Assembly: GCF_051380735.1 (NCBI RefSeq) | Contig: NZ_JBNYXQ010000002.1 | Coordinates: 372,001-436,000 of the forward strand | Direction: 5' to 3' | From: Janthinobacterium sp051380735 | GTDB taxonomy: Bacteria; Pseudomonadota; Gammaproteobacteria; Burkholderiales; Burkholderiaceae_D | DNA: 64,000 bases | In this document: positions 1 to 8,767 of the stretch, in pieces | Layout of the letters: each line of letters begins with the position of its first letter | Numbering within the stretch: position 1 is the first letter of the stretch | Notes under the pieces: generated by a model | Seen by the model: the letters and a program-made list of their open reading frames with translations, nothing else | Databases searched by the model: none | Told to the model about the DNA's origin: nothing | Position numbers and translations under genes: made by a program

Positions 1-2
1 CC

Positions 3-1718
3 GACAAGAACGTCGGCGTGGGCAAGGCCGTCACCTACAGCGGCTACAACCTGGGCGGCGCCAACGTGGCGCGCTTCGCGCTGTTCGGCAACGGCAGCGG
101 CAGCAGTTCGGCCAATATTACGGCGCTGGCCATTCTCGGCTCGATCAGCGCGGCCAACAAGGTCTATGACGGCAAGCAGAGTGCAGACATTACCAGCCGC
201 AGCCTGAATGGCGTGCTGGCTGCCGATGCGGCGACCGTCAGCTACACCGGCGGCTCGGCCACCTTCGACAGCCAGAATGTCGGCAACAACCGGGCGGTGC
301 TGGGCACGGGCCTGGGATTGACCGGGGCCGAGGCCGGCAACTACACGGTCAACGCGACCGCATCGACCAACGCCAGCATTACGCCGGCCGCGCTGATCAT
401 CACGGCTGCCAACGTCAGCAAAGTGTATGGCCAGACGCCGACCCTGTCCGAATTTAACTCGACCCCGCTGCAAAACGGCGAGAGCATCGGCAGCGTGACA
501 GAAATCAGTGACGGCACGCGTGCCAACGCGCAGGTACCGGGACCGTACGCGATTATTCCAAGCAATGCGACCGGTGGCACGTTCACGGCGTCAAACTATG
601 CGATTACCTATATCAATGGCGCGCTGACGGTCACCCCGGCGCCCTTGACCATTACGGCCAAGAACGTCACCAAAGCATATGGCGAGACGCCGGACTTGAG
701 CGGCTTCACGTCGAGCGCGCTGCAGAACGGCGAGAGTATCGGCAGCGTGACCGGCAGCAGCCCCGGCGCCGCTGCGAACGCCGCGGCGCCCGGACCCTAT
801 GCAATTACATCCAGCAACGCAGCAGGTGGCAGCTTCACGCCGTCGAACTATGCGATTACCTATGTCAGTGGCGCGCTGATCGTTACCCCGGCGGTGGTGG
901 TGCCGCCGGTGGTTGTCGCACCGCCAGTGGTCGTGCCGCCAGTTGTGATCGATCCGCCCGTCGTCGTGCCACCGGTAGTGGTGACGCCCCCTGTTGTCGT
1001 GCCGCCGGCAGTGGTCACGCCACCTGTCGTCGTGCCACCGGTAGTGGTGACGCCTCCTGTCGTCGTGCCGCCAGTGGTGGTGACACCCCCTGTCGTCGTG
1101 CCGCCGGTAGTGGTGACGCCTCCTGTCGTCGTGCCACCGGTAGTGGTCACGCCTCCTGTCGTCGTGCCACCGGTGGTGGTCACGCCTCCTGTCGTCGTGC
1201 CACCGGTGGTGGTGACGCCTCCTGTCGTCGTGCCGCCGGTAGTGGTGACGCCACCTGTGGTCGTGCCACCGGTGGTGGTAACGCCTCCTGTCGTCGTGCC
1301 GCCAGTAGTGGTGACGCCGCCTGTCGTCGTGCCGCCAGTGGTGGTGACGCCTCCTGTTGTCGTGCCGCCGGTAGTGGTCACGCCTCCTGTTGTCGTGCCG
1401 CCGGTAGTGGTGACGCCTCCTGTTGTCGTGCCGCCGGTAGTGGTGACGCCACCTGTCGTCGTGCCGCCGGTGGTAGTGACGCCGCCAGTCGTGGTGCCTG
1501 TGAACAGCTTCCAGCCAGCACCACCGCCGGTCGTGGGCTTGCTGGTGTTGCCGCCAGCCACACCACCTGGTGCGCCGTTCGCGTTTCCACCAGTCGCACC
1601 GCCGGTCGCACCACCAGTGCCGGCCGCAGAAGTACCTGCGCCACCGGTCGCACCGGTGGAAGCCGTGCCCCGGCCGTACGTGCCTGCCGCGCATCCGCGC
1701 AAGCAGGATCGTAACTGA
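3..1718 (+). CDS. MBG/YDG-repeat adhesin-like protein, 3' part
   Basis: The reading frame is already open at base 3, so the true start lies upstream of the window and only the last ~571 residues are seen. The visible part holds one YDG-type module (about 30-120; motif NKVYDGKQSADIT) and two MBG_2-type modules (about 120-205 and 205-290; motifs VSKVYGQTPTLSEF and VTKAYGETPDLSGF, each ending in SNYAITY). A 203-residue Pro/Val repeat follows, then a Pro/Ala-rich tail ending in basic residues. Such modules occur in filamentous-haemagglutinin-like surface or secreted adhesins; that role is inference. The stop overlaps the next start (TGATG), suggesting translational coupling to the L,D-transpeptidase-like gene. 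Confidence 0.8.
   Translation, partial: DKNVGVGKAVTYSGYNLGGANVARFALFGNGSGSSSANITALAILGSISAANKVYDGKQSADITSRSLNGVLAADAATVSYTGGSATFDSQNVGNNRAVLGTGLGLTGAEAGNYTVNATASTNASITPAALIITAANVSKVYGQTPTLSEFNSTPLQNGESIGSVTEISDGTRANAQVPGPYAIIPSNATGGTFTASNYAITYINGALTVTPAPLTITAKNVTKAYGETPDLSGFTSSALQNGESIGSVTGSSPGAAANAAAPGPYAITSSNAAGGSFTPSNYAITYVSGALIVTPAVVVPPVVVAPPVVVPPVVIDPPVVVPPVVVTPPVVVPPAVVTPPVVVPPVVVTPPVVVPPVVVTPPVVVPPVVVTPPVVVPPVVVTPPVVVPPVVVTPPVVVPPVVVTPPVVVPPVVVTPPVVVPPVVVTPPVVVPPVVVTPPVVVPPVVVTPPVVVPPVVVTPPVVVPPVVVTPPVVVPPVVVTPPVVVPPVVVTPPVVVPVNSFQPAPPPVVGLLVLPPATPPGAPFAFPPVAPPVAPPVPAAEVPAPPVAPVEAVPRPYVPAAHPRKQDRN
894..1502 (+). repeat. 18-copy, 33-bp in-frame tandem repeat (Pro/Val)
   Basis: Eighteen units of 33 bp, each encoding an 11-residue VVVPPVVVTPP unit, plus five final residues. 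The first few units are diverged (APP, IDPP and PPAVV variants) and the rest are near identical apart from synonymous third-position changes. The array lies wholly inside the adhesin-like gene and keeps frame. It probably forms an extended stalk between the folded modules and the C-terminus. Copy number is likely to vary between strains. Confidence 0.95.
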
Positions 1719-2341
1719 TGAGTGTCAAATGGTGGCTTGCCCTGTGCGCCCTGGCTGTTGCGCCATGGGCGCTGGCAGAGGGCGGACGGGCTGACTTCAA
1801 GCTTGAACCGGCATCTGCCGAGGCCAGCAGTCTGGCCGACTGGATCGTCGGCTCGGGCGACAATCATAGCCTGCCTTTCGTGATCGTCGACAAGCGCGGT
1901 GCGAAGGTGTTCGTGTTCGACGTCGATGGCAGCTTGCGCGGCGCGTCGGCCGCCTTGCTGGGACAGTCCTCGGGAGACGACTCGGCGCCCGGTATCGGCA
2001 CGCGCAAGCTGGCCGACATCAAGCCTGAAGAGCGCACTACGCCAGCCGGGCGGTTTGTCGCTTCGCTGGGCCACAACCTGCATGGTGGCGAAATCCTGTG
2101 GGTCGATTACGACGCCGCCATTTCCCTGCACCCGGTGGTCACCAGCAATCCGCGCGAGCAGCGGCTGCAGCGACTGGCCAGTGCCACGATCAGCGATAAT
2201 CGTATTTCGTATGGCTGTATCAATGTGCCGCTCAAGTTCTACCAGGCTGTCGTCAGTCCGGCCTTCCGGCAATCCGATGGCATCGTCTATATCCTTCCTG
2301 AAACACGGCCTGCCAGCGCGGTTTTCGCCGGCTACCGGTAG
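1718..2341 (+). CDS. L,D-transpeptidase-like (YkuD-fold) secreted protein
   Basis: 207 residues with a signal peptide at 1-20. The region around residues 55-200 resembles the L,D-transpeptidase catalytic domain: a His in SLHPV at 138 and a Cys in SYGCINV at 167. Family members cross-link peptidoglycan or attach proteins to it in the periplasm. The usual motif is S/T-H-G-C; here the His is Tyr (SYGC), so activity is not assured. The start overlaps the stop of the upstream adhesin-like gene, which hints that the two work together at the envelope. Fairly sure of the family, unsure of the reaction. Confidence 0.75.
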   Translation: MSVKWWLALCALAVAPWALAEGGRADFKLEPASAEASSLADWIVGSGDNHSLPFVIVDKRGAKVFVFDVDGSLRGASAALLGQSSGDDSAPGIGTRKLADIKPEERTTPAGRFVASLGHNLHGGEILWVDYDAAISLHPVVTSNPREQRLQRLASATISDNRISYGCINVPLKFYQAVVSPAFRQSDGIVYILPETRPASAVFAGYR

Positions 2342-2371
2342 TCATTCCACCGGCAGACGATTATCTGCAGG

Positions 2372-3214
2372 CTATTCTTGCCCATCCCGGGCTGGCCGGT
2401 CTGAACGTTGCCATGTCCACATCAGCCCGATGCCGGCCGAGGTGCCGCTGTTCTGGCGCAGCAGCGGGCTGTCCCGGTTGGCGGCACTGGCGTAGTTGTC
2501 GTAGCGTAAAAAGGCAAACGTGCGCCAGTCGCGGTGCAGCAGATACGAGCCGGCCAGGCCCAGGCGCGTGAGCATCAGCCCGCTTTTTGCCGTGTAGGCA
2601 GGACGCCCGGCGGTAGCAAACTGCTGCTCGACGCCATAAAAATAGTCATTGATGCCACGATTGCCCAGCACGGCGGAGAGGGCCGTATCGACATGCCAGC
2701 GCCCCTGCGGGTCAAACAGAGTGTAGGCCAGGCGCGGCTCGAACGTGGCGCCCTGGCGATGCAGGCCGCCGCGCGCTTCGATCACGGCGCGCAGCGGCAG
2801 CTCCAGCCGCACACGGCTAGTTGGCGACGGTTCGGCCAGCTTGATTTTCAGGCGCGGGCCAAATTCCACCAGCGTGCCCAGGTCCGGCATGCCGCGCCGG
2901 GCCGGTACCTCATCTGATTTGGCCGGCAGCGACAGGGCAAAGCCGACGTCAAATTCAGTTTTATCGGTATTGACCAGCCGCGCGCCCACGCCCTCGCGAT
3001 CGGCGCGCAGCACTTTTCCCCGATAAACAAGATAGGGCAGGGCCAGCGTGCGTGTCGAGCGCTCGCTTGAACCCGGATAGGCGGGCGTGACGGCGGTACC
3101 GCCGAAGACGCCCGCTTCCCACAGTGGCAGTGCCGGTTCTGCGGCCGTGGCGGGGATTGCAGCCAGCGCTGCAAGCAGGCCGGCATTTATTGGCAGGAAA
3201 TACAGGGATGCCAT
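2372..3214 (-). CDS. MipA/OmpV family outer-membrane protein
   Basis: 280 residues when started at the ATG whose A is at 3214, which gives a clean signal peptide (about 1-24, ending ATAAE); an upstream extension to 3325 is possible but unlikely. The mature part begins WEAGVFGG and has alternating hydrophobic/aromatic strands typical of a small beta-barrel (LPYLVYRGKVLRADREG, DYFYGVEQQF, TFAFLRYDNY). MipA in E. coli scaffolds MltA and PBP1b; OmpV relatives may be general porins. It converges with the transpeptidase-like gene and diverges from the asparaginase gene. Confidence 0.8.
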   Translation of the reverse strand: MASLYFLPINAGLLAALAAIPATAAEPALPLWEAGVFGGTAVTPAYPGSSERSTRTLALPYLVYRGKVLRADREGVGARLVNTDKTEFDVGFALSLPAKSDEVPARRGMPDLGTLVEFGPRLKIKLAEPSPTSRVRLELPLRAVIEARGGLHRQGATFEPRLAYTLFDPQGRWHVDTALSAVLGNRGINDYFYGVEQQFATAGRPAYTAKSGLMLTRLGLAGSYLLHRDWRTFAFLRYDNYASAANRDSPLLRQNSGTSAGIGLMWTWQRSDRPARDGQE

Positions 3215-3300
3215 CGATTGCTCCAGTCGCAGGAAATGCGACCACTGTACTGCATCGCCGCCGGTGCACAAAATCGTCCTGCGATAACAGACTGATGGCA

Positions 3301-3306
3301 TATAAT
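3301..3306 (+). promoter_or_regulatory. candidate -10 element upstream of asparaginase gene
   Basis: Perfect TATAAT 47 bases before the asparaginase ATG, in the 138-bp divergent space with the mipA-like gene. No good -35 element is visible at the usual spacing. Confidence 0.4.
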
Positions 3307-3352
3307 TTAACTGCCACTTTGTCACTTTTTCCCTATCACCAACAGGAGCACC

Positions 3353-4447
3353 ATGTTTTCACGCAAATTCCAATCTTGTGCACAGCTGATGCTGGCCACC
3401 TTGATGATGAGTTTTGTCGCCGCCGCGCCCGCGCGTGCGCAGCAGGCAGCCGTCAAACTGCCGAATGTAGTGATCCTGGCCACCGGCGGCACCATTGCCG
3501 GCAGCGGCGCCGATAGCACCACCACCGTCGGCTACACCTCGGCCACCGTCGGCGTCGAACGCCTGATCGCGGCGGTGCCGGAACTGAAAAAAGTGGCCAA
3601 CGTCAGAGGCGAGCAAGTGTTCCAGATCGCCAGCGAAAGCATGACCAATGGACACTGGCTGACCCTGGCCAAGCGCATCAATGTGCTGCTCGCTTCGCCA
3701 GACGTCGATGGCGTGGTGGTCACGCACGGCACCGACACCATCGAAGAAACCGCGTATTTCCTGAACCTGACCGTCAAAAGCAACAAGCCGGTAGTGGTGG
3801 TAGGTGCCATGCGCCCATCAACGGCGATCTCGGCCGATGGCCCGATCAACCTGTACAACGCGGTGATGCTGGCCGGCAGCCGCGAAGCCGTCGGCAAGGG
3901 CGTGCTGGTGGCCCTGAACGACCAGATCAATGCGGCGCGGGAAGTCACCAAGACCAACACCTCGACCACCGACACCTTCAAGTCGACCGAACTGGGCATG
4001 CTCGGCTATATCCAGGGCAGCAAGCCGTTCTTTTACCGCCAGTCGACGCGCAAGCACACACTGGAATCGGAATTTGACATCAGCAAGCTCGATTCCCTGC
4101 CACAAGTGGACATCGTGTATGGCTACGCGAATATGAACCGTATCGGCATGGATGCCTTTATCGCCGCTGGCGCCAAGGGCATCATCCACGCCGGCGTGGG
4201 CGATGGCAGCGTGGCCGCGCAAATGAAGCCGGCGCTGGTCGAAGCGCGCCAGAAGGGTGTGCTGATCGTGCGTTCGAGCCGCGTGGGACAGGGCATCGTG
4301 GCGCGCAACGGCGAAGCCAATGACGATGAACTCGACAGTGTCGTGTCGGACACCCTGAACCCGCAAAAAGCCCGCATCCTGCTGATGCTGGCGTTGACCA
4401 AGACCAACAGCACACAGGAAATCCAGCGTATTTTCTACACCTATTGA
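3353..4447 (+). CDS. ansB: type II (periplasmic) L-asparaginase
   Basis: 364 residues with a signal peptide (1-29, ending APARAQ). Hydrolyses L-asparagine to aspartate and ammonia, probably in the periplasm. Both catalytic signatures are present: ATGGTIAGSG with the nucleophile Thr at 47, and THGTDTIEETA near 124-134 with the second Thr-Asp pair. Length and the C-terminal SSRVGQG region match type II enzymes. The next gene starts 119 bases downstream with no clear terminator between them. An asparaginase/glutaminase cannot be separated from a strict asparaginase by eye. Confidence 0.93.
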   Translation: MFSRKFQSCAQLMLATLMMSFVAAAPARAQQAAVKLPNVVILATGGTIAGSGADSTTTVGYTSATVGVERLIAAVPELKKVANVRGEQVFQIASESMTNGHWLTLAKRINVLLASPDVDGVVVTHGTDTIEETAYFLNLTVKSNKPVVVVGAMRPSTAISADGPINLYNAVMLAGSREAVGKGVLVALNDQINAAREVTKTNTSTTDTFKSTELGMLGYIQGSKPFFYRQSTRKHTLESEFDISKLDSLPQVDIVYGYANMNRIGMDAFIAAGAKGIIHAGVGDGSVAAQMKPALVEARQKGVLIVRSSRVGQGIVARNGEANDDELDSVVSDTLNPQKARILLMLALTKTNSTQEIQRIFYTY

Positions 4448-4566
4448 TGGCCCGCCGGGCCGGCGCCACATTTGCCGCATCAGGCAGATTTACGCTGGCC
4501 CGCTTTGCTGCCATACTTCGCCCCTGAACAATCAATCGGCAGCGGCTGCGGCGCTGCCCGTGGCGC

Positions 4567-5415
4567 ATGGCTATCCTGTCCGAGATTACCCTTTACCCGA
4601 TCAAATCGTGCGCCGGCATCGCCCTGCGCGAGGCCGTGCTGACTGATTGTGGCCTGATGAGCGAACAGGTGTATGACCGCGAGTGGATGGTGGTCGATGC
4701 CGAGGGCCGTTTCCTGACCCAGCGCGACTATCCGCGCATGGCGCTGATCGTGCCCACCATCAAGGCCACTACCATGGAACTGCGCGCGCCGGGCATGTTG
4801 CGCCTGGAAATTGAACTGGGTCTGCCGCATCCGCAACTGGCGCCCATGCTGGAAGTCCAGTTGTGGGATGAGCAGGTACGCGCCTATGATTGCGACGCCG
4901 TGACGGCGGCCTGGTTTTCCAACGCCATCGGCGTGCCATGCCGGCTGGCGCGTTTCCACCCGGACGTGGTGCGCACCACCGGCACCAAATGGACCGCCGG
5001 GATTGCCGCGCCCACCCTGTTTTCCGATGGTTATCCGTTGCTGGTGGCGAGCAGGGCCTCGCTCGACGATGTGAACGAGAAGCTGCGCGCGGCCGGCCGC
5101 ACGCCGTTGCCGATGAACCGCTTTCGGCCCAACCTGGTACTCGACGGCATCGGCGCTTTCGAGGAAGATTATGCCGACACGCTGCAGTTTGGCGCCACCA
5201 CCCTGAAACCCGTCAAGCCCTGCCCGCGCTGTCCGATTCCCTCGGTCGATCAGGCCACGGGCGTGCCGGGACCGGACCCGCTCGATGTCATGCATTATCG
5301 TGCCAAACCCGGGCTCGACGGCGCAATCTGCTTCGGCATGAACGCCATCGTCACCAGTGGCGGCGACGAAGCCATCGTGGTGGGCCAGGAAGTCGGTTTC
5401 GAACTGGCGTTTTAA
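4567..5415 (+). CDS. MOSC domain protein (YcbX-like)
   Basis: 282 residues. The N-terminal half is a MOSC_N beta-barrel domain (begins LSEITLYPIKSCAG) and the C-terminal half is a MOSC domain with KPCPRCPIPSVDQATG around 217-232, where the Cys is the expected molybdenum-cofactor ligand. E. coli YcbX and relatives detoxify N-hydroxylated base analogues, and the fold is shared with mARC enzymes. It has no Fe-S ferredoxin tail, unlike E. coli YcbX. It stands alone between the asparaginase and diguanylate cyclase genes. Confidence 0.85.
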   Translation: MAILSEITLYPIKSCAGIALREAVLTDCGLMSEQVYDREWMVVDAEGRFLTQRDYPRMALIVPTIKATTMELRAPGMLRLEIELGLPHPQLAPMLEVQLWDEQVRAYDCDAVTAAWFSNAIGVPCRLARFHPDVVRTTGTKWTAGIAAPTLFSDGYPLLVASRASLDDVNEKLRAAGRTPLPMNRFRPNLVLDGIGAFEEDYADTLQFGATTLKPVKPCPRCPIPSVDQATGVPGPDPLDVMHYRAKPGLDGAICFGMNAIVTSGGDEAIVVGQEVGFELAF

Positions 5416-5451
5416 GCGTTGTGGCCGCACAGAAGGGTTTGAGGTTTATAT

Positions 5452-6651
5452 ATGATTCAACCGATATCGCCGGCATCAGACCAGCAGGGCAGCGATGCCA
5501 GCAGCCTGGCCGCATCGATCGCCCGCCTGGAAGCGGAAAACCAGGCCTTGCGCGTGCGCATGGGGTATTTGCACGAGCAACTCGAACGCAACCACGACAT
5601 CATGGGCCGCCACCAGGCGTTTGACCTGGAAATCGTCGGCGCCGCCACCTTTCCCGAACTGATCGGTACCATCTTTCGTACCTTGCCGGTGGTCTCCGAA
5701 CTCGACGGCGTTACCCTCAGCCTGGTTGACGAGGGCGACGATATCCTGGTGGTGATGGAAAAGTTGGGCGTCGATTTCAGCGACTTTCCGCAAATGTTGT
5801 TCGTGCAGCATCCTGAAGAGCTCGGTTTCATGCCGGCTGGCGAAGGCGCGCCACAGTTGCCGCTGCTGGGGCCATTCGATGCGACCGTGCACGGCGCCCG
5901 CTTTCCGGCCAGCGCGACCGCTGGCAAGCTGGTACTGCGCAGCGTGGCGCTGGTGCCCTTGCTGCGCAACAAGCGGCTGATCGGCAGCCTGAACCTGGCC
6001 AGCAGCGACAGCGCGCGCTTTACACCGGCGCTGGGCACTGACTTCGTCAAGCACATGGCGTCGATTATCGCGATCTGCCTGGAAAACGTGATCAGCAATG
6101 AAATGCTGAAATATATTGGCCTGACTGATGCGCTGACCGGCGTCTACAACCGCCGTTATATCGACCGGCGCATGCTGGAAGAAATCGCCCGTGCGCGGCG
6201 CCAGCAATATTGCATCGCCTGCATGTATATCGATATCGACCACTTCAAGAAGGTCAACGATACTCATGGCCACCAGGGTGGCGACGAAGTCCTGCGCGAA
6301 GTGGCGGCGCGCATCCGCCAGGAATTGCGCCGCTCCGACGCGCTGGGGCGCTTCGGCGGCGAGGAATTCGTCGTGCTGTTGATTGATGCCGACCTCGACA
6401 GTGCTACGTTTGTGGCCGAGCGCATCCGCGCCAGCATCGCCGGCACGCCGTTCGATTTGCCCGGTGCCGGGCAAGCGGGCGCCGTGCAGGCGTCGGTCAG
6501 CGTGTCGATCGGCGTGGCCAGCCTGCCGTCGCAATCGGAGCAGTTGGCCATCGAAGTGGTGGCGCAGCAACTGGTGGCGCACGCCGACCAGGCCCTGTAC
6601 CAGGCCAAGGCGAATGGCCGCAACCTGGTGGTCAGCGCCTCGGCAAGCTGA
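5452..6651 (+). CDS. GAF (DUF484-like)-GGDEF diguanylate cyclase
   Basis: 399 residues, no membrane segment, so cytosolic. A short coiled coil (about 20-50, IARLEAENQALRVRMGYL) leads into a GAF/DUF484-like domain (about 55-210) and then a GGDEF domain (about 225-395). The active site reads GGEEF, with an RxxD inhibitory site (RRSD) exactly five residues before it, so product feedback by c-di-GMP is expected. The metal and substrate motifs DHFKKVND and DALTGVYNRRY are intact. It should make c-di-GMP from GTP in response to an unknown ligand. The end meets the antiporter gene, which converges on it one base away. Confidence 0.88.
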   Translation: MIQPISPASDQQGSDASSLAASIARLEAENQALRVRMGYLHEQLERNHDIMGRHQAFDLEIVGAATFPELIGTIFRTLPVVSELDGVTLSLVDEGDDILVVMEKLGVDFSDFPQMLFVQHPEELGFMPAGEGAPQLPLLGPFDATVHGARFPASATAGKLVLRSVALVPLLRNKRLIGSLNLASSDSARFTPALGTDFVKHMASIIAICLENVISNEMLKYIGLTDALTGVYNRRYIDRRMLEEIARARRQQYCIACMYIDIDHFKKVNDTHGHQGGDEVLREVAARIRQELRRSDALGRFGGEEFVVLLIDADLDSATFVAERIRASIAGTPFDLPGAGQAGAVQASVSVSIGVASLPSQSEQLAIEVVAQQLVAHADQALYQAKANGRNLVVSASAS

Positions 6652-6652
6652 T

Positions 6653-8632
6653 TTACTTCAGCAGCAAGCTTTCCGCCCTGGCGACGGCATCGGCGCTGCC
6701 GCGCAGTACCACCACGTCGCCGCCGGCCAGCTGCGTTTCGGGCGTGACTGCAAGCCGGCTACGTCCGCGGCGGATGGTGGTAACCAGCGCGCCACAAGCG
6801 CTCATGTCGATGCTGCTCAAAGGAACACCAATGCAGTGCGCGCCATCGCCGACGGTTACCGAATGCAGGCGTTCGAGTTCGGCGTCGTCGCCGGCGTCGC
6901 TGGCGCCGTGGAAATAGCCGCGCAGCGAGGCATAGCGTTCTTCGCGCGCCGCCTGCACCCGGTGCACCACGCGGCGCAGCGGCACGCCCATCATGATCAG
7001 GGCGTGCGAGGCCAGCATTAAACTGCCTTCCATCAGTTCCGGCACCACTTCGGTGGCGCCCGCATCGCGCAGCAGGTCCAGGTCGCTGTCGTCGTAGCTG
7101 CGCACGATGACGGGCAGGGTGGGCGCCAGTTCAGTAACCAGATGCAGCAGCCGCAGGGCCGCCGGCGTGTTGGCATAGGTAATCACGATGGCGCTGGCCC
7201 GGTAAATCCCGGCTGCCACCAGGCTTTCGCGCCGACCGGCGTCGCCATACGACACATGGGCGCCGGCCAGCTGCGCTTCCTGCACCCGCTCCGGGTCCAG
7301 GTCCAGCGCATGGTATTCAATCTTTTCTTCCGTCAGCAGGGTGGCCAGGCTTTGCCCGCTGCGCCCGAAGCCGGCGATCAGCACGTGTTTCTGGGCCGCC
7401 ATGGTACGGGTGGCAATTTTCGTCAGCGCCAGCGACTGCATCATCCAGTCATTGGCGGCCAGCTTGATGACGATCGCATCCGATTTTGCGATCAGCAGGG
7501 GCGCGATCAGCATCGACAGCACCATCGCCGCCAGTACCACCTGCACCACGAACGGGTCCATCAATTTGATGCCACCGGCCAGGTTGAGCAGCACGAAGCC
7601 GAATTCGCCGGCCTGGGCCAGTCCCAGCCCGGTGCGCAGGGCCACGCCGTTGCTGGCGCCGAACAGCCTGGCCAGGCCGGCGATCAGGGCAAATTTCAGC
7701 AGCACCGGCGCGCACAGCAGCAACAGCACCAGCCACCAGTTGTCGATCACCACGCGGATATTGAGCAGCATGCCGACCGTGATGAAAAACAGGCCCAGCA
7801 GCACATCGCGGAAAGGTTTGATATCCTCTTCGACCTGGTGCTTGAACTCGGTTTCGGAGATCAGCATGCCGGCCACGAAAGCGCCCAGGGCTAGCGACAG
7901 GCCCGCGCGTTCGGTGATCCAGGCCGCGCCCAGGGTAATTAACAGCAGGTTGAGCATGAATAGTTCCTGCGAACGGCGCTTGGCGACGATGGTGAGCCAG
8001 CCGCGCACCATTTTTTGTCCCAGGAACAACAGCAGGATCAGCACCACCACCGCCTTGGCGCCGGCCCAGGCCAGCGTTTCGGCCAGGTTGTCCGAGTCTT
8101 TCGTCAGCGCCGGGATCAGGATCAGCAGCGGCACCACGGCCAGGTCCTGGAACAGCAGGATGCCGATGATCTTGCGGCCGTGTTCGCTTTCGAGTTCGAG
8201 CCGTTCCGTCAGCATTTTCGACACGATGGCGGTCGACGACATGGCCAGCGCGCCGCCGAGCGCAAATGCGGCCTGCCAGCTGAGGTGCAAATAGGCCGAC
8301 AGATAGCGCCCAACCAGCCAGCCAAAGACGACGGTGGCAACAATGGTGGTGACCACCTGCGCCATGCCGAGTCCGAAGACGATGCGCCGCATGGCAAGAA
8401 ACTTGGGAAGGGAAAACTCGAGCCCGATCGAAAACATCAGGAAGACGACGCCGAATTCGGCCAGGGTATGGCTCGCTTCATTCTCGGCGGCCAGCCCCAG
8501 CGCATGAGGGCCGATGACGATGCCGACCGCCAGGTAGCCCAGCATGGGGGGCAAGTGCAACATTCTGAAAGCCACCACGCCAAGCACGGCGCTGCCGAGT
8601 AACATCAGGGTCAATTCTAGCGAGGAAAACAT
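6653..8632 (-). CDS. CPA2 monovalent cation:proton antiporter with RCK domains (KefB/KefC/YbaL type)
   Basis: 659 residues from the ATG with A at 8632. Residues 1-390 are a Na+/H+ exchanger domain with about 12-13 hydrophobic segments. A TrkA-N (RCK) NAD-binding domain follows near 415-530 (HVLIAGFGRSGQSLA; GDAGRRESL), then a TrkA-C domain to the end (LERLHSVTVGDGAHCIG). Such proteins exchange K+ or Na+ for H+ under nucleotide or thiol control. It is divergent from kdsD. The frame stays open far upstream against kdsD, but that extension is antisense shadow. Exact substrate cannot be told. Confidence 0.87.
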   Translation of the reverse strand: MFSSLELTLMLLGSAVLGVVAFRMLHLPPMLGYLAVGIVIGPHALGLAAENEASHTLAEFGVVFLMFSIGLEFSLPKFLAMRRIVFGLGMAQVVTTIVATVVFGWLVGRYLSAYLHLSWQAAFALGGALAMSSTAIVSKMLTERLELESEHGRKIIGILLFQDLAVVPLLILIPALTKDSDNLAETLAWAGAKAVVVLILLLFLGQKMVRGWLTIVAKRRSQELFMLNLLLITLGAAWITERAGLSLALGAFVAGMLISETEFKHQVEEDIKPFRDVLLGLFFITVGMLLNIRVVIDNWWLVLLLLCAPVLLKFALIAGLARLFGASNGVALRTGLGLAQAGEFGFVLLNLAGGIKLMDPFVVQVVLAAMVLSMLIAPLLIAKSDAIVIKLAANDWMMQSLALTKIATRTMAAQKHVLIAGFGRSGQSLATLLTEEKIEYHALDLDPERVQEAQLAGAHVSYGDAGRRESLVAAGIYRASAIVITYANTPAALRLLHLVTELAPTLPVIVRSYDDSDLDLLRDAGATEVVPELMEGSLMLASHALIMMGVPLRRVVHRVQAAREERYASLRGYFHGASDAGDDAELERLHSVTVGDGAHCIGVPLSSIDMSACGALVTTIRRGRSRLAVTPETQLAGGDVVVLRGSADAVARAESLLLK

Positions 8633-8704
8633 GGGTTGCCCGGGGTGGTCAGTGGAAATCGTAGTTTGTTGTGACTGGCAAGTTTTTTGCTTTCCTAATT
8701 CGTT

Positions 8705-8710
8705 TATACT
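8705..8710 (+). promoter_or_regulatory. candidate -10 element for the kdsD-lpt-rpoN run
   Basis: TATACT in the 135-bp divergent region, next to a T-rich run. Transcription would start near 8717, which argues against using the ATG at 8717 as the kdsD start. The -35 element is not clear. Confidence 0.35.
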
Positions 8711-8767
8711 TTGGGCATGAGTGTAACCCATGAAAAAACAATGCAGAAAGCTTTTGATCGAAGTGAC

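Noticed and set aside
894..1502. CRISPR-like direct repeats
   Set aside because: Units are contiguous 33-mers with no spacers, keep codon frame and encode an 11-residue motif; no cas genes.
591..2272. Long minus-strand frames across the Pro/Val repeat (Gly-Thr repeats and His-Asp-Arg repeats)
   Set aside because: Antisense by-products of a 33-bp repeat whose unit has no stop in several frames; no ribosome site, no domain, and the plus-strand frame has recognisable MBG modules.
4448..4463. GGCCC-GCC-GGGCC hairpin after the asparaginase stop
   Set aside because: Short stem without a T-run; not a convincing terminator.
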